From: Endomychus coccineus
Taxonomy: Eukaryota; Arthropoda; Insecta; Coleoptera; Endomychidae
Assembly (NCBI GenBank): GCA_958510875.1
Contig: OY294067.1
Location: 253,347,736-253,411,735 of the forward strand
Length of the DNA stretch: 64,000 nucleotides
Direction: 5' to 3'
The position numbers and the translations under genes were made by a program. The notes beneath the pieces are model-generated. The model did no database searches, had not been told where the DNA came from, and was given only the letters and a program-made list of their open reading frames with translations. Of the stretch, positions 10,960-23,931 are shown one piece after another. The stretch's first letter is position 1; every line of letters begins with the position of its first letter.

Positions 10960-12107
10960 TGTCTTTATGTTTTAAGATTAATATTGTTCAAATGTCCTCC
11001 TCGATTTCGTTTGACCGAATGCATTCTCGAGACCCAATTTTCGACTACTCTTTCAGAGATATTGCGTGGTATATTTCTAAAGATTCTTTGAATGTTCCAT
11101 CTATGGTCAGCAATTATTCGTGGCTTATATTTGTAAGCCAGGGCGACAGGCTGCGACCTTTGCCATTACCTATGGTCTCGAGCAGTTAATCAATGAACCA
11201 ACACGGATTCCTGATAAGTGATAACAATATTATTATGTCATTACCCTTGACTTACTCCTCACTAACAATCCGGATACTTATGAAGTAAAGGCCCGAGCAC
11301 TATTCGGTAACGCTGACCATTCACTCAGCACACCTGTCCCTATATCTCTCCACGAACCAATCCAACACCTCCACGCACAGTTTGGCATTGTAACTCAGCC
11401 GACTGGGACGTTATTCGCATGATTTTCTCCGAGTTTACTTGAATAAGCGTATGTTTTAAATCTGATGACGCAATATGCCATAGAGATCTCGGATAATATC
11501 AGGCTAGGAATTGAAACTTACATATACCATACCAACAAATCATCGTCATCTGGCGAACGATGGTTCAGTAAAATCTGTTCTAGGGCCGTCGCTTCAAAAC
11601 CAACAGCATACCGTCATTGGTCTAGAGACCAGAATAAGAAGCCAGAAATATGTGCCTACATGGCTCTCGATCGTTTTGGACTTTCGCCAGAGCAATTGGT
11701 AGAAATTTCACTTCCAGTTCATTCCCTCCCCTTACCAAAGATGATGGCACACTGGCCCTTCCGCCTTTCATACGGTGTGTTTCCTTCCACCTGGAAGATA
11801 GCTATGAGTCCAACCAATTCCAAAAAAAGGAAAGAAGACGCTTTCTAATAATAATTATAAATCCATTACACTATTATCTGTGATCTCTAAAGTCATGAAG
11901 AAATCAATCAACTTCGAGCTCATCCAATACCTAGGGATCTCCAAAGTCGTGAATGACCGGCAATATGGCTTGGTTCATCAGAGATCAACAGGAGACCTGC
12001 TTGTCTACGTAACACATGAGGATGTTTGCTCATTTGGAAATGAGGCAACTATATGTTGTTATTTCGGAAAAAATGAACGGCCCATAAATGCAATGGTTGC
12101 AATTTAA
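10960..12107 (+). pseudogene. Non-LTR retrotransposon ORF2: endonuclease end and RT start
   Basis: Broken + frames follow a LINE ORF2. About 11245-11330 reads DLLLTNNPDTYEV and the ADHSLS block of the apurinic-type endonuclease end. Around 11560-11640 is RWFSKICSRAVASKPTAYRHW, a typical linker. Around 11660-11800 are DRFGLSPEQ and LSYGVFPSTWKIA. From 11880 to 12030, ISKVMKKSINFELIQYL and DRQYGLVHQRSTGDLLVYVTH correspond to early reverse transcriptase motifs. Many stops and shifts are present. The same element seems to resume at about 13100 after a disrupted 1 kb. Confidence 0.75.
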
Positions 12108-12109
12108 TT

Positions 12110-12980
12110 ACTGTCGGTAGTGCCGATTGAACGTTAAAATAGTATCATGACGTCGCCACTGGTTAAATTTAAGATAAACTTTTTTGCTGAACAGTGTGTT
12201 TTTATAGAATGCTGTGTTATCCTGAAATTTGATGTAATATCTCAAACAGTTCTCGCAATTTTTCGTACAAACCGAAAAAATAACTTCAGACTGTACATCG
12301 AAAACCAAGCATTATAATATTCATATGAACGTTCCGACTTGAAATTAGCCCAAGAAGCACCCATCAAAATAAGTACATAACATTGAATAACACCCTCTAT
12401 TATATAAGGTCTAAGATACATATTATGCGGAACTGATGGCGTTGCATACTATATTATCGATAATGATACCTGAGGTTTGGCAAGGCTAGGTAAAGACGGT
12501 GAACAAAGGCTGATAGAAACACTTCGAACCAGGCATATTATAAAATAGCATCTGGTAGTCACTTAATCATCCCTCCAAAAATACGATCCATAACCGTAGT
12601 TTTATTACTGCTTTTGTTCACTCTATTCATCATGCATTCCTGGTGATTTTAGGGATAGGCGGTCCTACGAGTACCGTACTTCATTGTTATGCACGTTAAG
12701 GGACCTATCTCGAGTAGGACACACTTCGAACATACTCTCAAATCTCACTAATGTTACATCCTAACAGATCTGAATATTTATGACAACTGTATCACTCGTT
12801 ACAGTTAAATTTACTACTTATTCCTATTACATATTTCAATGTAATATGCAAATGTTGGAGCACTCTGAAAATTAACGAGTGTCAGATGAGGATACTCACA
12901 GTGTTGGGCAATAATAGTAACAGCTTATTTGCTGATTGCTAATTGTACTTCTTCCATTCATGCTTAAGCAAGAGTATTAT
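12110..12980. other. No gene recognised
   Basis: AT-rich sequence lying between the two halves of the LINE ORF2. It may be an insertion or duplicated flank; no coding signal is recognised. Confidence 0.4.
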
Positions 12981-13099
12981 AGCATTACGTTTTGAGAATA
13001 ATATCGTTCAAATGTCCTTCTCGACTAAATGCATTCTGGAGACACAATTAGCGACTACTCCTTCAGACATACCGCGTGATATATTTCTTTTCTCATCTA

Positions 13100-13865
13100 G
13101 AGCCCCTTAACGTCCAATGAAGCCAGAAGAGCGAGACAGAGACAGATTAACGCAATTAACTGAGATTTTGCAACGATTTTGAAATGGGGATCTGATAATC
13201 TAGTAAAGTTCAATGCAAGGAAACTCAAGCTTGTATCTTTTCCACGAAGCCGGATCCCACAATCCCTAATACGATGATGTAAGGTACAACTATTCCTATG
13301 AAATCTTCCATATCCATTCTCTGGATCTCCGCCAACAGCATCATGAAATGATTATGTGACGTTCATTGTGAAAACCGCTTCACTAAAACTTGATTTTATA
13401 ATCGCCAAGAGCTATACTTTACATCCCAGCAGCTCCTCATAATCTATGAAGCACATATTCGACCTGTCTTGGAGTACTGTCCATATGTTTGGTGTTCAGC
13501 TCCCAAACATACGGTGAAGCTCTTGGATTCTATCCAAAAACAGCTATTCGTCACTCTTACGAATTCATTAACGTCTCTAGAACATCGTAGGAATGTGGGC
13601 GATATCTCTCTTTTCTGTTGATATTTCCATGGGCGTGTTCATCAGAAATCCCGTCTGTTATTCCACCACGAGGTATTCTTGATAGGCGGATCAGACGCGC
13701 TCAAACTAATCCTACCAGATTTCATTTTTCAACATCGAAGTTGTGGAACCCTTTGCCTAGTGAAATCTATAACCTCCAAACCTTCAAAAAAAATACGAAT
13801 ACTCATCTCATCTCCCAACATTCTACTGGCCCACATCATGTTCTTCAAAGATTATAGGTTTTCTC
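13100..13865 (+). pseudogene. Non-LTR retrotransposon reverse transcriptase C-terminal part
   Basis: Broken frames carry the end of the RT and the region after it. Near 13170 is NDFEMGSDNLVKFNARK, near 13460 HIRPVLEYCPYVWCSAPKH and near 13560 NSLTSLEHRRNVGDISLF. Then 13618-13857 reads IPPRGILDRRIRRAQTNP and SKLWNPLPSEIYNLQTFKK. This is the standard C-terminal series for this insect LINE group and matches the fragments at 8114-8347 and 20283-20644. Stops and frameshifts are frequent, so it is dead. It probably belongs to the element that starts at about 10960. Confidence 0.75.
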
Positions 13866-13999
13866 CCCGTATAGTCAAAGTATAGAGGGAGTTGAGAGCA
13901 CAATTTTGTCATTTTTTCTTAAATATGGCATAAATTTCAAATTTTCAATTTGGTATGTGGACCGCACTAATTCAATGCATTCTCCTGGTAGAATTCTTA

Positions 14000-14660
14000 G
14001 TGACACCTGTCATCTACAGGATGCTCATCGACCCCTCCTGGAATATTCTGTTACAACTTTTTATGGACGACTAATTTCAAAACAGAAAATATCCACATAT
14101 AGACCAATTTTTTTAAGAAACTTTTCTGTCTGCATATTTTATAGTATATAGAGTCATTATCCAGCAAAGGAATCAGATTCATTTTAATAAGCCCTTTTGA
14201 GCTCCACATCAAATTGATAAAAATGACAAAGTTGGCCGCTGTCACATTATTCTTATTACACTCAAAAACAGGAGATCAAAAAAATAGCTTAAGTTTTCTT
14301 GTTCAATAAACATGAACGCATTTACTAATGCAGAATATGCAGAAATGCATTTCATACTGCGTACGCCGTGGAAACGCCAATGCAGTAATATTAGTACAAG
14401 AAAATGCGAAATGCCGTCTTCATACGGCAATCTTCGAACCAAATTTTCAATTTTCATCGAATTTTTAATATCATGTGGAACATGGAAGATTCTTTGTTGT
14501 AGATCTTCTAATGAGTTGACATTTGTAGAGTAGAAAAAATTTCTCCATATCCCAATCTAATAAATTTAGAGGGTTCAGGGCAGGAGACATCGATGGCCAA
14601 TTAATTGGTTCGTCTCGACCTGTGCCTATTAAACGGCCTTCGAAATTAGAATTGAGCCAC
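14000..14660 (-). pseudogene. Mariner-like transposase C-terminal fragment
   Basis: On the minus strand, between about 14640 and 14430, the translation reads RRTN, then WPSMSPALNPLNLLDWDM in the neighbouring frame. This corresponds to the (P/R)SPDLNPLD block with the last catalytic acid of Tc1/mariner transposases, followed by a degraded tail to about 14240. The sequence near 14040-14060 (CTGTTACAACTTTTTATGGACG) looks like an element end. The 5' half of the gene is missing. Confidence 0.55.
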
Positions 14661-14698
14661 TGCCAGCCAGCTTAACAATAGTATACAGGGGCTCTACT

Positions 14699-14890
14699 GT
14701 GCATCAAATGCAGAGGCAAATCTTCCAAAAGTTGCTGAAGCACGTTTTCAGGTCCACCGGCGGGTGTAAGACAAGTAGTTGCGATGCAGCTTGCGAATGC
14801 AGTAAAAGCCGATCTTGTGTGCTCAGTCATTTGCAAGTTCTGCGGAGGGGAGAACTGCAGCAACTACTTGGAGGAAACTGAGAGAGGCTC
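14699..14890 (+). pseudogene. Cys-rich CXC-like domain, frameshifted
   Basis: One frame has GCKTSSCDAACECSK and the next frame continues as LVCSVICKFCGGENCSNY, together a C-x-C type Cys-rich cluster ending in C-GG-x-x-C-SN. This is the tail domain of a multicopy insect protein group. The gene at 25054-25362 has the same kind of cluster. A frameshift near 14803 breaks it. No upstream part of the protein is recognised. Confidence 0.6.
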
Positions 14891-17040
14891 CCTCACAATG
14901 TTTTCAATGACCCTGTACATCAATCAGAGTAGCGGACGACAACGTGCAAGCCATTGAAGAAGAGTCGACGGTGGGGATATCATCGGACTTCATTAAAGAA
15001 GCACACGCCGTTGAAGAACCGCCAAAGAAGAAACGTAAATTAAGAGGAAATGCTAGAAAATTATAAAAAATGAATTGTTACAGACTACTCAACTACAAAA
15101 CTTCTCAATAACTTCCTCGAGTCAACATTTTTTTACAGTTGCAAACATTTTTCCACAATATCAACATAATTATGTTTAATTGGTGATTAATCTTTGGAAT
15201 TATATTAACAAAACATTGTATAAGACGATTACATTGGCATTCTATACGCCCATTCTAAAATAAGTAATACTCCTTCTCCATTCTAATGTCTGTGAATTCT
15301 GATTACCCTGCATTCGGTGGCTATTTCCAAATTAGCACATATTAGAAAATGGAAGCGCTATATCTCCGTATCAGTGCATCGTAGGAAAAAAGAGAGTACA
15401 CATTTGGTAGTTTTTTCGGATTTAAAATTTTTGTATTTTTGACCGCGCATGGAGGAGAATTGTACGGTAGGTGTTCTACCTGAAGGATATTCAATAGTGT
15501 TACGATTTGGGTTATTCGGATATTTAAAGATTGTCATTGCTCCGGTTATATTCAGTTAGGTTATGATGTATGAAGCATGAATGAGGATTTTGGGAACTTG
15601 CATGAGATATAATACAGTGTTCGTGCTTTGTTACACGATGAGGCACAGTATTATCATCAATGTGTCGCGAGAACAAGAAATGTTAAACACTTTTCAATGA
15701 AGAAGATGGAATGAATCTCTGAGATGCATTGCGTAGTTAATCAACTGAGCTTAAATATTGTATTTCTGAACAATCGTCTAATTTGATCTCTGACATTTTC
15801 AATGGATGAGGAAATTTGCTGCTCAGTTTGATGTGTATTTCAATATGGTTTTATTGGGTCGATCAAAGATGATTTAATTCGAATCTTAAGTTTACGGTTT
15901 GTGATAAGCTAACAGCTCTGTATACCAAGGAATTAATGACAAATTGTTTTGAGCAGGATGGTAATGGGAGAATCCGTTAACATATCAATCGTTGTGGGTA
16001 CGTTTTCGATTATCGTGTAGAGTTCCGTTAGCTCATCGTCTAACTAAGACATTCAGAAATGATGGTAAATATTGCAATTGATCATTCATGGTGAAGCGGT
16101 ACAATAAATTCGATTGATTGAAAATGGCTTTCAGGTTCAACGGAAACCTCCACTTCCAGACTAAAGCCACATATAATATTCCGTTCCAGAGGTAGTAGTT
16201 TCAAGAAGATTAAATTTTCGTTTGAAATTCTCGTATTGAATCGATAATTAATTCAAAACGACTACCGCACGTTTTCAAAAAGTGTGTATCAACTAACTTC
16301 AACATATTTCAATTGCAAAATCCAGATTACCACAACTTTCACATGGGATGGAAAATTCATAAGTACAGAATTTTCATTATTCATACTGGCAGCTTGGTTC
16401 CTAGGAACTGTCTTTGACAGAGCCCACTTCTTTATTTTTGATTGTGCAATAAACCTGAGCGTATCGAATCAGTTGCAAGAAGAACAATCATTGGAGATTC
16501 TCCAAATACACCTACAACTGTTTTGAGACTAAATTTTAAAAACTAAATAAATTGTGACACGATGCGAAATTATCTCTATGGTTCCGGGAAATGATATAAA
16601 ATCAAGATAGATGGGTCAGCTGCACTAAATTTGAATGATTTCACAACCTAATTGAGAATGAGTTATTTGAGTGTAGGTTATTTCTTATAAGAAATGATAA
16701 ATAGGAGAATAGCCCGAGAACTACATTGTTGATTTTATAACTAATGATTCATTATTTTTCATAAAAAGCCATCAAACTTGTTGATTCAAACAAAAGAACC
16801 AGAAATAAGTTATTTTAGACAACTCGTTACTATAAATCTACATACCCAATTTCTGTAAGATCAAAATTAGAAAGGTATATTATTGTTTACGTTTCTATCA
16901 CACACTATTAACCCATTTTTTGGCTGGCCAGAGATAGTTATTAACGTCATAAGGATGCGACAATTAACATAAGAGATTTCACTACTACGTCTGTTATTTG
17001 CGTATTGGTCGTGTGACGTTCACTGCTTTACGTTATACCA
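14891..17040. other. No gene recognised
   Basis: About 2.1 kb of AT-rich DNA. It contains an 80-codon open frame at 16284-16526 with no recognisable motif, which I regard as chance. No repeats or RNA genes were detected by eye. Confidence 0.45.
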
Positions 17041-18957
17041 TAAATACTTATAGTCTAGGAGCTAGGCCGATTTTGTTTGACTGAACATTAACCCGATGGC
17101 ACTATGGTTTATCGTTAGAGGACGTTTCAATGACCAATTCATCTCACAGACCGAATTTTCCCCGGCTGCTAGATCTCGAGATACGGCATCCGCATTTTTT
17201 TTCTTTTTGACTGGAGGTTAACCCCTTCCAAGTTGCGGTTACTTGGAAAGCATGCCATTCTTATACACTTCCACCATGTGCCATCATTTTTTATCGTGTC
17301 CGTTTATCAGGCCGACCAGTTGAAATTTAACCAAAAATGGACTGCATGTTAACCTCCCCAAACCTGGTGGGAAATGTTCATTGGTGTTGGCAACTGTTAA
17401 CATACCCTATGCCATCAAAAGTTATAGGCCCATCTCCGAGTAATTGGCCATTATTTGGACCAAAAATGTTTTTTTTTTCATTTTGTGGTTAAAACTTGCG
17501 GGTTACAAGGTAACATGATGGCACCATGTTAAATAACTTTATTGGAGATCAAATAAAGATTTAAAACTATTGCCATCCCTCCTTGCTTATTTGAACCCCC
17601 CAAAACTCCCTAAAATCATTCACGAAAATAAAAATAAATTAAAAAGAGCCGTTTCGATTTTAAACCCAGCCAGAGTCGCAATAATTTACTAATTTATCAT
17701 AAAATTGGCCAGAATATCCATATTTTTCATATTTATGGCTTATGTTACCACCTACGACAATTTATCATACCCTCCTCACGCTGAATTAACGCCAAACATA
17801 CAACTGTAATTGAGCATGTTTTTTTTACAAAATTATTACGATACATTAATGTACCCCTACCTCCACGATTCATCAATTCACCCCCTCTCAAGTACATCAT
17901 CCTCCCCCTTTTAAACAATCCCTATGCAGAACAATATTAAAAAATCGGTATTCTTAAGTTTTTTCATTACAACATTATATAACTGTTTTATTCCTCATTA
18001 CAGCACTAAGCATATCACTAAAAGTAGAAAAAATATATATGTTATATATATTTTTTCTATTTTTTTTGGAGAAAATAATCTACTTTTAGTGATATGCTTA
18101 GTGCTGTAATGAGAAATAAAACAGTTATATAATGTTGTAATGAAAAAGCTTGAGAATACCGATTTTTTAATATTGTTCTGCATAGGTGTTGTTCAAAAGG
18201 GGGATGATGATGTGTGATGCGTGAGGAGGGTATGATAAATTGTCGTAGGGGTAACATAAACCATAAATATGAAAAATATGGATATTATGATCAATTTTAT
18301 GATAAATTAGTAAATTATTGCGACTCTGGCTGGGTTTAAAATCGAAACGGCTCTTTTTAATTTATTTTCATTTTCGTGGATGATTTTAGGGAATTTTGGG
18401 GGGGTTCAAATAAGCAAGGAGTGATGGCAATAGTTTTAAATCTTTATTTCATCTCCAATAAAGTTATTTAACATGGTGCCATCATGTTACCTTGTAACCC
18501 GCAACTTTTATCCACAAAATGAAAAAAGAAACATTTTTGTTCTAAATAATGGGCAATTACTCGGAAATGGGCCGACAACTTTTGATGGCATAGGGTATGT
18601 TAACAATTGCCAACACCAATGAACATTTTCCACCAGGTTTGGGGGGGTTAACTTGCAGTCCATTTTTGGTTAAATTTTAACTGGTCCGCCTGATAAACGG
18701 ACACGATAAAAAATGATGGCACATGGTGGAAGTGTATAAGAATGGCATGCTTTTCAAGTAACCGCAACTTGGAAGGGGTTAACCTCCAGTCAAAAAAAAA
18801 AATGCGGATGCCGTATCTCGAGATCTAGCAGCCGGGAAAAAATTCGGTCTGTGAGATGAATGGGTCATTGAAACGTCCTCTAACGATAAACCATAGTGTC
18901 ATCGGGTTAATGTTCAGTCACACAGAATCGGTCTAGGTCCTAGACTATTAATATTTA
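17041..18957. repeat. 1.9-kb near-perfect palindrome (foldback), non-coding
   Basis: The left arm from 17041 and the right arm ending at 18957 are reverse complements over roughly 0.9 kb. Both outer ends carry TAGTCTAGG, both then read ACTGAACATTAACCCGAT, and the arms meet at a short AT-rich loop near 18030-18060. The left arm carries about 120 bp (near 17785-17900) absent from the right arm. No reading frame with coding character is present in the arms; the short frames found in the middle are mirror images of each other. This behaves as a foldback transposon or MITE of unknown family. Confidence 0.9.
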
Positions 18958-20280
18958 ACGATGATTTGCACAGACATTGATAAACGAAGAAATCAAGAAA
19001 TTCATAATTTCGGGCAATACCAGTAGCTCTTTTCGTATCAGTTATTGTTCTCATGCTAAATAGTTTCTCTGTTAATTAAAATGCTGTAATTTATATCAAA
19101 ATGTGAATAAAATTCGATTAACGAATCTATCAAAACTCTAAAAAAATAACATGCCTTGGCTGTTAAATTTTAATGGCACAGGCCGATATTGGTGTCTTTA
19201 TCAATGAGGAATAGAGTACTGTTAATCCATAATAACAGAATAGTATAACGAACATGAATTTTTATTTTTGGCAAAGTGAGAGCAACAAACTATAAGATGG
19301 AAGTTTCCCCAGAAGGGTTTGATGCTAAACGTGGTCAAATGCTTTTTAGATATGCTTTATCTAGAGATTCCTCATATGTTTCAATGGATGTTTGCCATAC
19401 ATGTGTTACTTATACAATCAGGCCTCCTGCTGATCTCTGCTGGCAAAAACCATATTCTTGGGTATTGAATCAGCTTTGGGAAAAACTGTGAATTTATTTC
19501 ATAATAAAAGATGATCGAGAGTATCGGCATTTATAAATTCATACAAAAATATAATAACACACTCCTAAATCAGTTTTAATGCACACAGTGGCATGGGTTA
19601 TTACTAGAGACTGGATTATATGCAAAATGCATATAATGTATATTACTTTTTCATATAAGTGGCAACACGCATGGGTCGTATTCCGTACCACCGACCGTAC
19701 TGAACTTAAAGGAGGGCGGCAGGCTAGCCTACTGAGAGTGTTGCCATTTCAGCTATGTTTTACGGTATTTAGCAATTGGACTTGTCGGAAGAACGGCAAC
19801 TGTGTTGAGCAACACGTGTTTACAGTTTAGGATTTGAGATACATACAGAGTTTAGCCTCAGGGCACTGTTGCCAGATTAAAAATAGCTACTGACAACGGG
19901 GAATTAATTGTAAAATTTAAAAAATTATTAGAGAAATAGGAAATAAAATGAAGAATGATCAGCAAGATAAATTGGTGAGGAGGCTGAACTTCCTTAGCCT
20001 CCTTCGAGGAGCTGCCACTGATAAGTGCATATGTGGTGCACATTCGATCGTTTTAGAGCCTATTATTGCATGTGTATTATTTTAAAACGATAATTACAAT
20101 TGGAATTTCCAGTATAGTAAGATAAATAATATTGACAATCGTCTAACTTTCCCATTTATGATATACTGCTTATTTCAAATTAAATCTCCATTTACTGTTC
20201 AGTTAATATTTAACCATCCGTGATAGTGTTGTCGAAAAACAGGCAAACATCTATAAACTGGTGATTTTCTTTAATACTTG
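18958..20280. other. No gene recognised
   Basis: Unique AT-rich sequence with short open frames at 19276-19491 and 19579-19830 that have no recognisable motif. Confidence 0.45.
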
Positions 20281-20282
20281 GC

Positions 20283-20644
20283 CTACACCAGAGGAAAACC
20301 TATAATATTTGAAGAGCATCGTGTGATCCAGCGGTGAAATGTTGGGAGAAGGTAGGCATTCGAAATTTTCTTGAAAGTTTGGAGGTTATAGGCATGAAGA
20401 AAGACCTCAATAGGCAAAGAGTTCCAAAACTTCGGTGTTCTATGGAAAGATGAAGGTAGGAAGAAGTTCGGCATGTACCGAGCTTGACAATGAAGGGGTG
20501 ACTAGTTTGAGCTCGGCTAGTCCCCCTACCTGGAGTATCTCGTGGTGGAATAACAAACGAGACTTCTGATGAACACCAATCATGGAAATATCTATAGAAA
20601 AAGGAGAGGTTATCCACCTTTCTACGATGTTCTGAAAAGGTCAA
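20283..20644 (-). pseudogene. Non-LTR retrotransposon RT C-terminal fragment
   Basis: Minus-strand frames read FSEHRRKVDNLSFFYRYFHD and CSSEVSFVIPPRDTPGRGTS, then RSFGTLCLL / PKFWNSLPIEVF with a frameshift, then YNLQTFKKISNAYL and a tail ending IIGFPLV. It is the same C-terminal series as at 13.56-13.86 kb on the plus strand and 8.1-8.35 kb on the minus strand. It is 5'-truncated, as is usual for LINE insertions, and frameshifted. Confidence 0.8.
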
Positions 20645-20659
20645 TGATTTCGTAATATA

Positions 20660-21390
20660 TTTGTGAAAATGCCGAAATCCGCCAATAAAAAATTAATTCC
20701 CTCGTAAAACTGGATTGGTGACAATTCTGAACTAAAAATTATAGATGTGTTCTGCCATATTTGTGACAAAAAAGTAGGTGAACTATTGAATACAATAATA
20801 TTATTTCTAAAAATAACCAAAATAATTTTCTATTTTCAAGATTCCTAGAAAGAGCATAGCAAATTGTAATTTTCCCCGAAACCGAAATGTACTACTACTA
20901 TGTACCATATACTTTTTTAAATTGATGTGTTTCTCAATAAAATACCTTCAGTAACTCTTTTTCCATTCGGTAACGTTTACTACTATCACTGTTATTCTTC
21001 AAAGTATATTTTTCTTCAGAGCCCGTGACATGTGAATAATGTTTCTGGTTAAAAAGTCAGTTTCAACCCTTTAACTGTCCAACTAGCCCATTATGGAAAT
21101 ATCTCAGGTTCTATCATAATGAAACGTATTCTTCAATTCTTGTTGTACCCGAGGCGCCAACAGCTTTATTTATATGATAAGAAAAACTACCTCATTCAAC
21201 AATATCTAGCATGGTGTTAGATAATGTTAAATAGAGGAAATAAAAGAAATAGTTCAACTAAAACTAAAATGGTTTTATTCACCATTCGAATAATTAATTA
21301 ACAACATAATAGTTTACAAATAAAATTTGAGGTTGAGATGAGCAATGAATAATAATAAGTCATACTCTCTATATCATACCAAACGTAATT
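20660..21390. other. No gene recognised
   Basis: AT-rich, no coding or repeat signal recognised before the tandem array. Confidence 0.45.
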
Positions 21391-21392
21391 AT

Positions 21393-21884
21393 AATAATGT
21401 TCAAAAGATCATAAAGTTGTCGTTGACTAAATTTCGGCCGATACCTAAGAATGCCGAAAATTGCAGAAAATTATCTAAAACCTGCTTCAAACTTCTCACA
21501 CATAATGCCGAATTGACCTCCCTGCCTGAAAATAATCAATTCCGCACGAATAGTAATGTTCAAAAGATTAAAAAGTTGTCGTTGACTAAATTTTGGCTGA
21601 TACCTGCGAATGTCGAAAATGGCAGAAAATTATTCAATACTACATACCTGCTCCAACCTTCTCACACACAATGCCGAATCGACCTCCCTGCCTGGAAATA
21701 ATCAATTCCGCACGAATAATAATGTTCAAAATATTATAAAGTTGTCGTTGACTAGATTTCGGGCGATACCTGAGAATGCCGAAAATGGCAGAAAATTATT
21801 CAATACTACATACCTGCTTCAACCTTCTCACACACAATGCCGAATCGACCTCCCTGCCTGAAAATAATCAATTCCGCACGGATG
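21393..21884. repeat. Minisatellite: three tandem copies of a ~160-bp unit
   Basis: Copies start at about 21396, 21555 and 21721 with AATGTTCAAAA and end with AATCAATTCCGCACG. The spacing is 159 and then 166 bp, so the copies are not all in one frame. Each copy contains AAGTTGTCGTTGACTA, GATACCTG(C/A)GAATG, AATGCCGAA and ACCTCCCTGCCTG. Long open frames cross the copies, but the frame changes between copies and the content is repetitive. I do not call a protein. Confidence 0.9.
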
Positions 21885-21889
21885 ATAAC

Positions 21890-23930
21890 TTGCGTAAATT
21901 TAAATAGAACAATAACGTTCGGCTATGAATATTCAGCTGCCGCTATTATAACAAAGATGTCAGGGCCTGTCTTATCCGGACTTATTTATTCAAATTATTA
22001 CCAATTAAAACAATACTGATATTAAACTCTGCAACGGGGTTCACACCGTTACAACTTATGATCACTTACTGTAATTGAAAATACAATTTTGAAAATTTTT
22101 TATAAGTTTTGTAAATTGTTATTCATGTTTCATTTTTGAAAAAAAATTATTTTGTTGTAAATTGTTGAAATTTCTGTTCTTAAAATTGCATATTGCATAT
22201 TTTAACATCATATTTCCGTATTTTGTAGTGCATACTGCATGCATATTTTAACCATTTTTAGTGCATTTAAATGCAGTCTTTGGTAATCTTTATTTTACAG
22301 AGTAAGATAAGCCACCAAAATCTCAAAGGGTGATATCATACCTCTAACTTCACATTGCCCATTGTCGGCTACTGGAATCCGGAGTTCAGGATACCTACTT
22401 CAATTAGAATATAATGAACCAAGCCCGGTATTATTCGTACCGCTCGTCATCTACGTCATGTGGCAAATGCAACAATGACACTTTTCACTATTTCCGGGCC
22501 CATACTAATAAACTAAAAACATTTTCAATGATAAAAATTAACGGAATTGCAGGCCAGCTCGGAAAACAAAGGAGCCAATAAATGAATTTGGGACCGGAAC
22601 CTACAGGACTAATAGCACCATAGTGAAACAATTAGGCTATGAATAGATGTCCCACCAAGAAGTCAAACAATGTACCACAATGTCTAATAGATTTCTCAAA
22701 CTTTCAAAGTTACGGATGCGCCAGATACGCCAGATGGCGACACCAAATCGAACCAATGTAACAATCGAGATACAAATGAAAATATGAATACATCCATTTG
22801 TTTCTAGTTGACTCTTGCCAAATATTAAAGATAAGGTCTTCCTAGTCTAGATCGATCAGCAATATCACGAACTAATAGTTCAAGACAGCTATTGAAATTG
22901 AATATATGTAAAGGAAATTTTTCAATGGTGTTGTAAGAAATTTTGTGCTTACCATGAAGAGAGAAGAAATATAATCTCACTTACTGTGTTGAGATCCAAT
23001 TATTAACAGACTCGAAGTCATTAGAACACATGAATAAAATGAAACTGATAGAATTTTGAAACTAATTAAATTACATAATTCAGTTTAAGGCGTAGTTTGC
23101 GTCGTGAACATGTGGAAATAAAACAAATATTATGAACCACTATAAGCCAAGCATACTTGTCGCTAGGGGAAGTATTAATTGGAATAATTTCCAACGTTCA
23201 ATAACTAGTCTAACCCTTGAAACATGACGTTCGGGATTAACGACTAGGATTAATAGAGTTTCCAAATTACCTTACTCAACATCCTCATAATTGAAATTGC
23301 ATCATATAAAACTAAAGATGTAAACGGCCATGAATATAAATGATATCAATTTTTTTATTAAACATGATTTTTTATATATGTTCTTATTTCTATCATGTAA
23401 TCCTTTATTCGTCGTTATTGAGGTTCACAGTCGACTAACCAATCAATGCGTATCCATTCATCCACATTCATACTGAATTTCGACATATTGGCCAGATATT
23501 CTACTTCGAAAACTTACGAATGTTGGCGAAACTTCAAAAGAGAATTAAAAATTGTTCTGACAAAGTCAATTGGATTAAGAACACTTCAAATCGGATATAC
23601 CCTAAAATATAAAAAAAAGTAAGAGACACTTCAAGCCAGGTGCGAACACCAGAGCCATTCTGGGTAAACCAAAAATTGCTCCACTCCGACCTCTGCAATT
23701 GTTATAATACCTACCTATCAGGATAAGAAGATAAAATAACAATAAAAATTTCGATTATCACTAGTTCAATAAATAAATGTGACCATAGTTTCACTAACAC
23801 AGTAGCTTCTTCGAACAAATATAACAAAGTACTAACTTAAAACAAAAGAGTTATCTAATATATAACTTCAACGATAATCCTAGAATAGATGTTTATTGGA
23901 ATTATAGGCCAAGCAATAGGGGTTTAATCG
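21890..23930. other. No gene recognised
   Basis: About 2 kb of AT-rich DNA. A T-rich tract lies at 22080-22260. I see no conserved protein, RNA or repeat. Confidence 0.45.
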
Positions 23931-23931
23931 T

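Larger units (their letters stand above)
10960..13093. repeat. Pair of direct repeats, ~105-120 bp, 2 kb apart
   Basis: The segment 10967-11090 is repeated imperfectly at 12985-13090. Both read TTCAAATGTCCT...CTCGA, then AATGCATTCT, GACTACTC and TTTCAGA or TTCAGACAT in the same order. The repeats bracket the broken LINE body and may mark a duplication or two independent copies of one LINE segment. Confidence 0.6.

Noticed and set aside
16284..16526. 80-codon open frame
   Set aside because: No recognisable motif, no splice or promoter context, composition like the surrounding DNA.
17924..18257. Overlapping frames on both strands at the palindrome centre with identical starts
   Set aside because: They are mirror images created by the inverted repeat and have no coding character.
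21345..21861. 118- and 83-codon frames over the tandem repeat
   Set aside because: They repeat with the minisatellite and shift frame between copies; no protein evidence.
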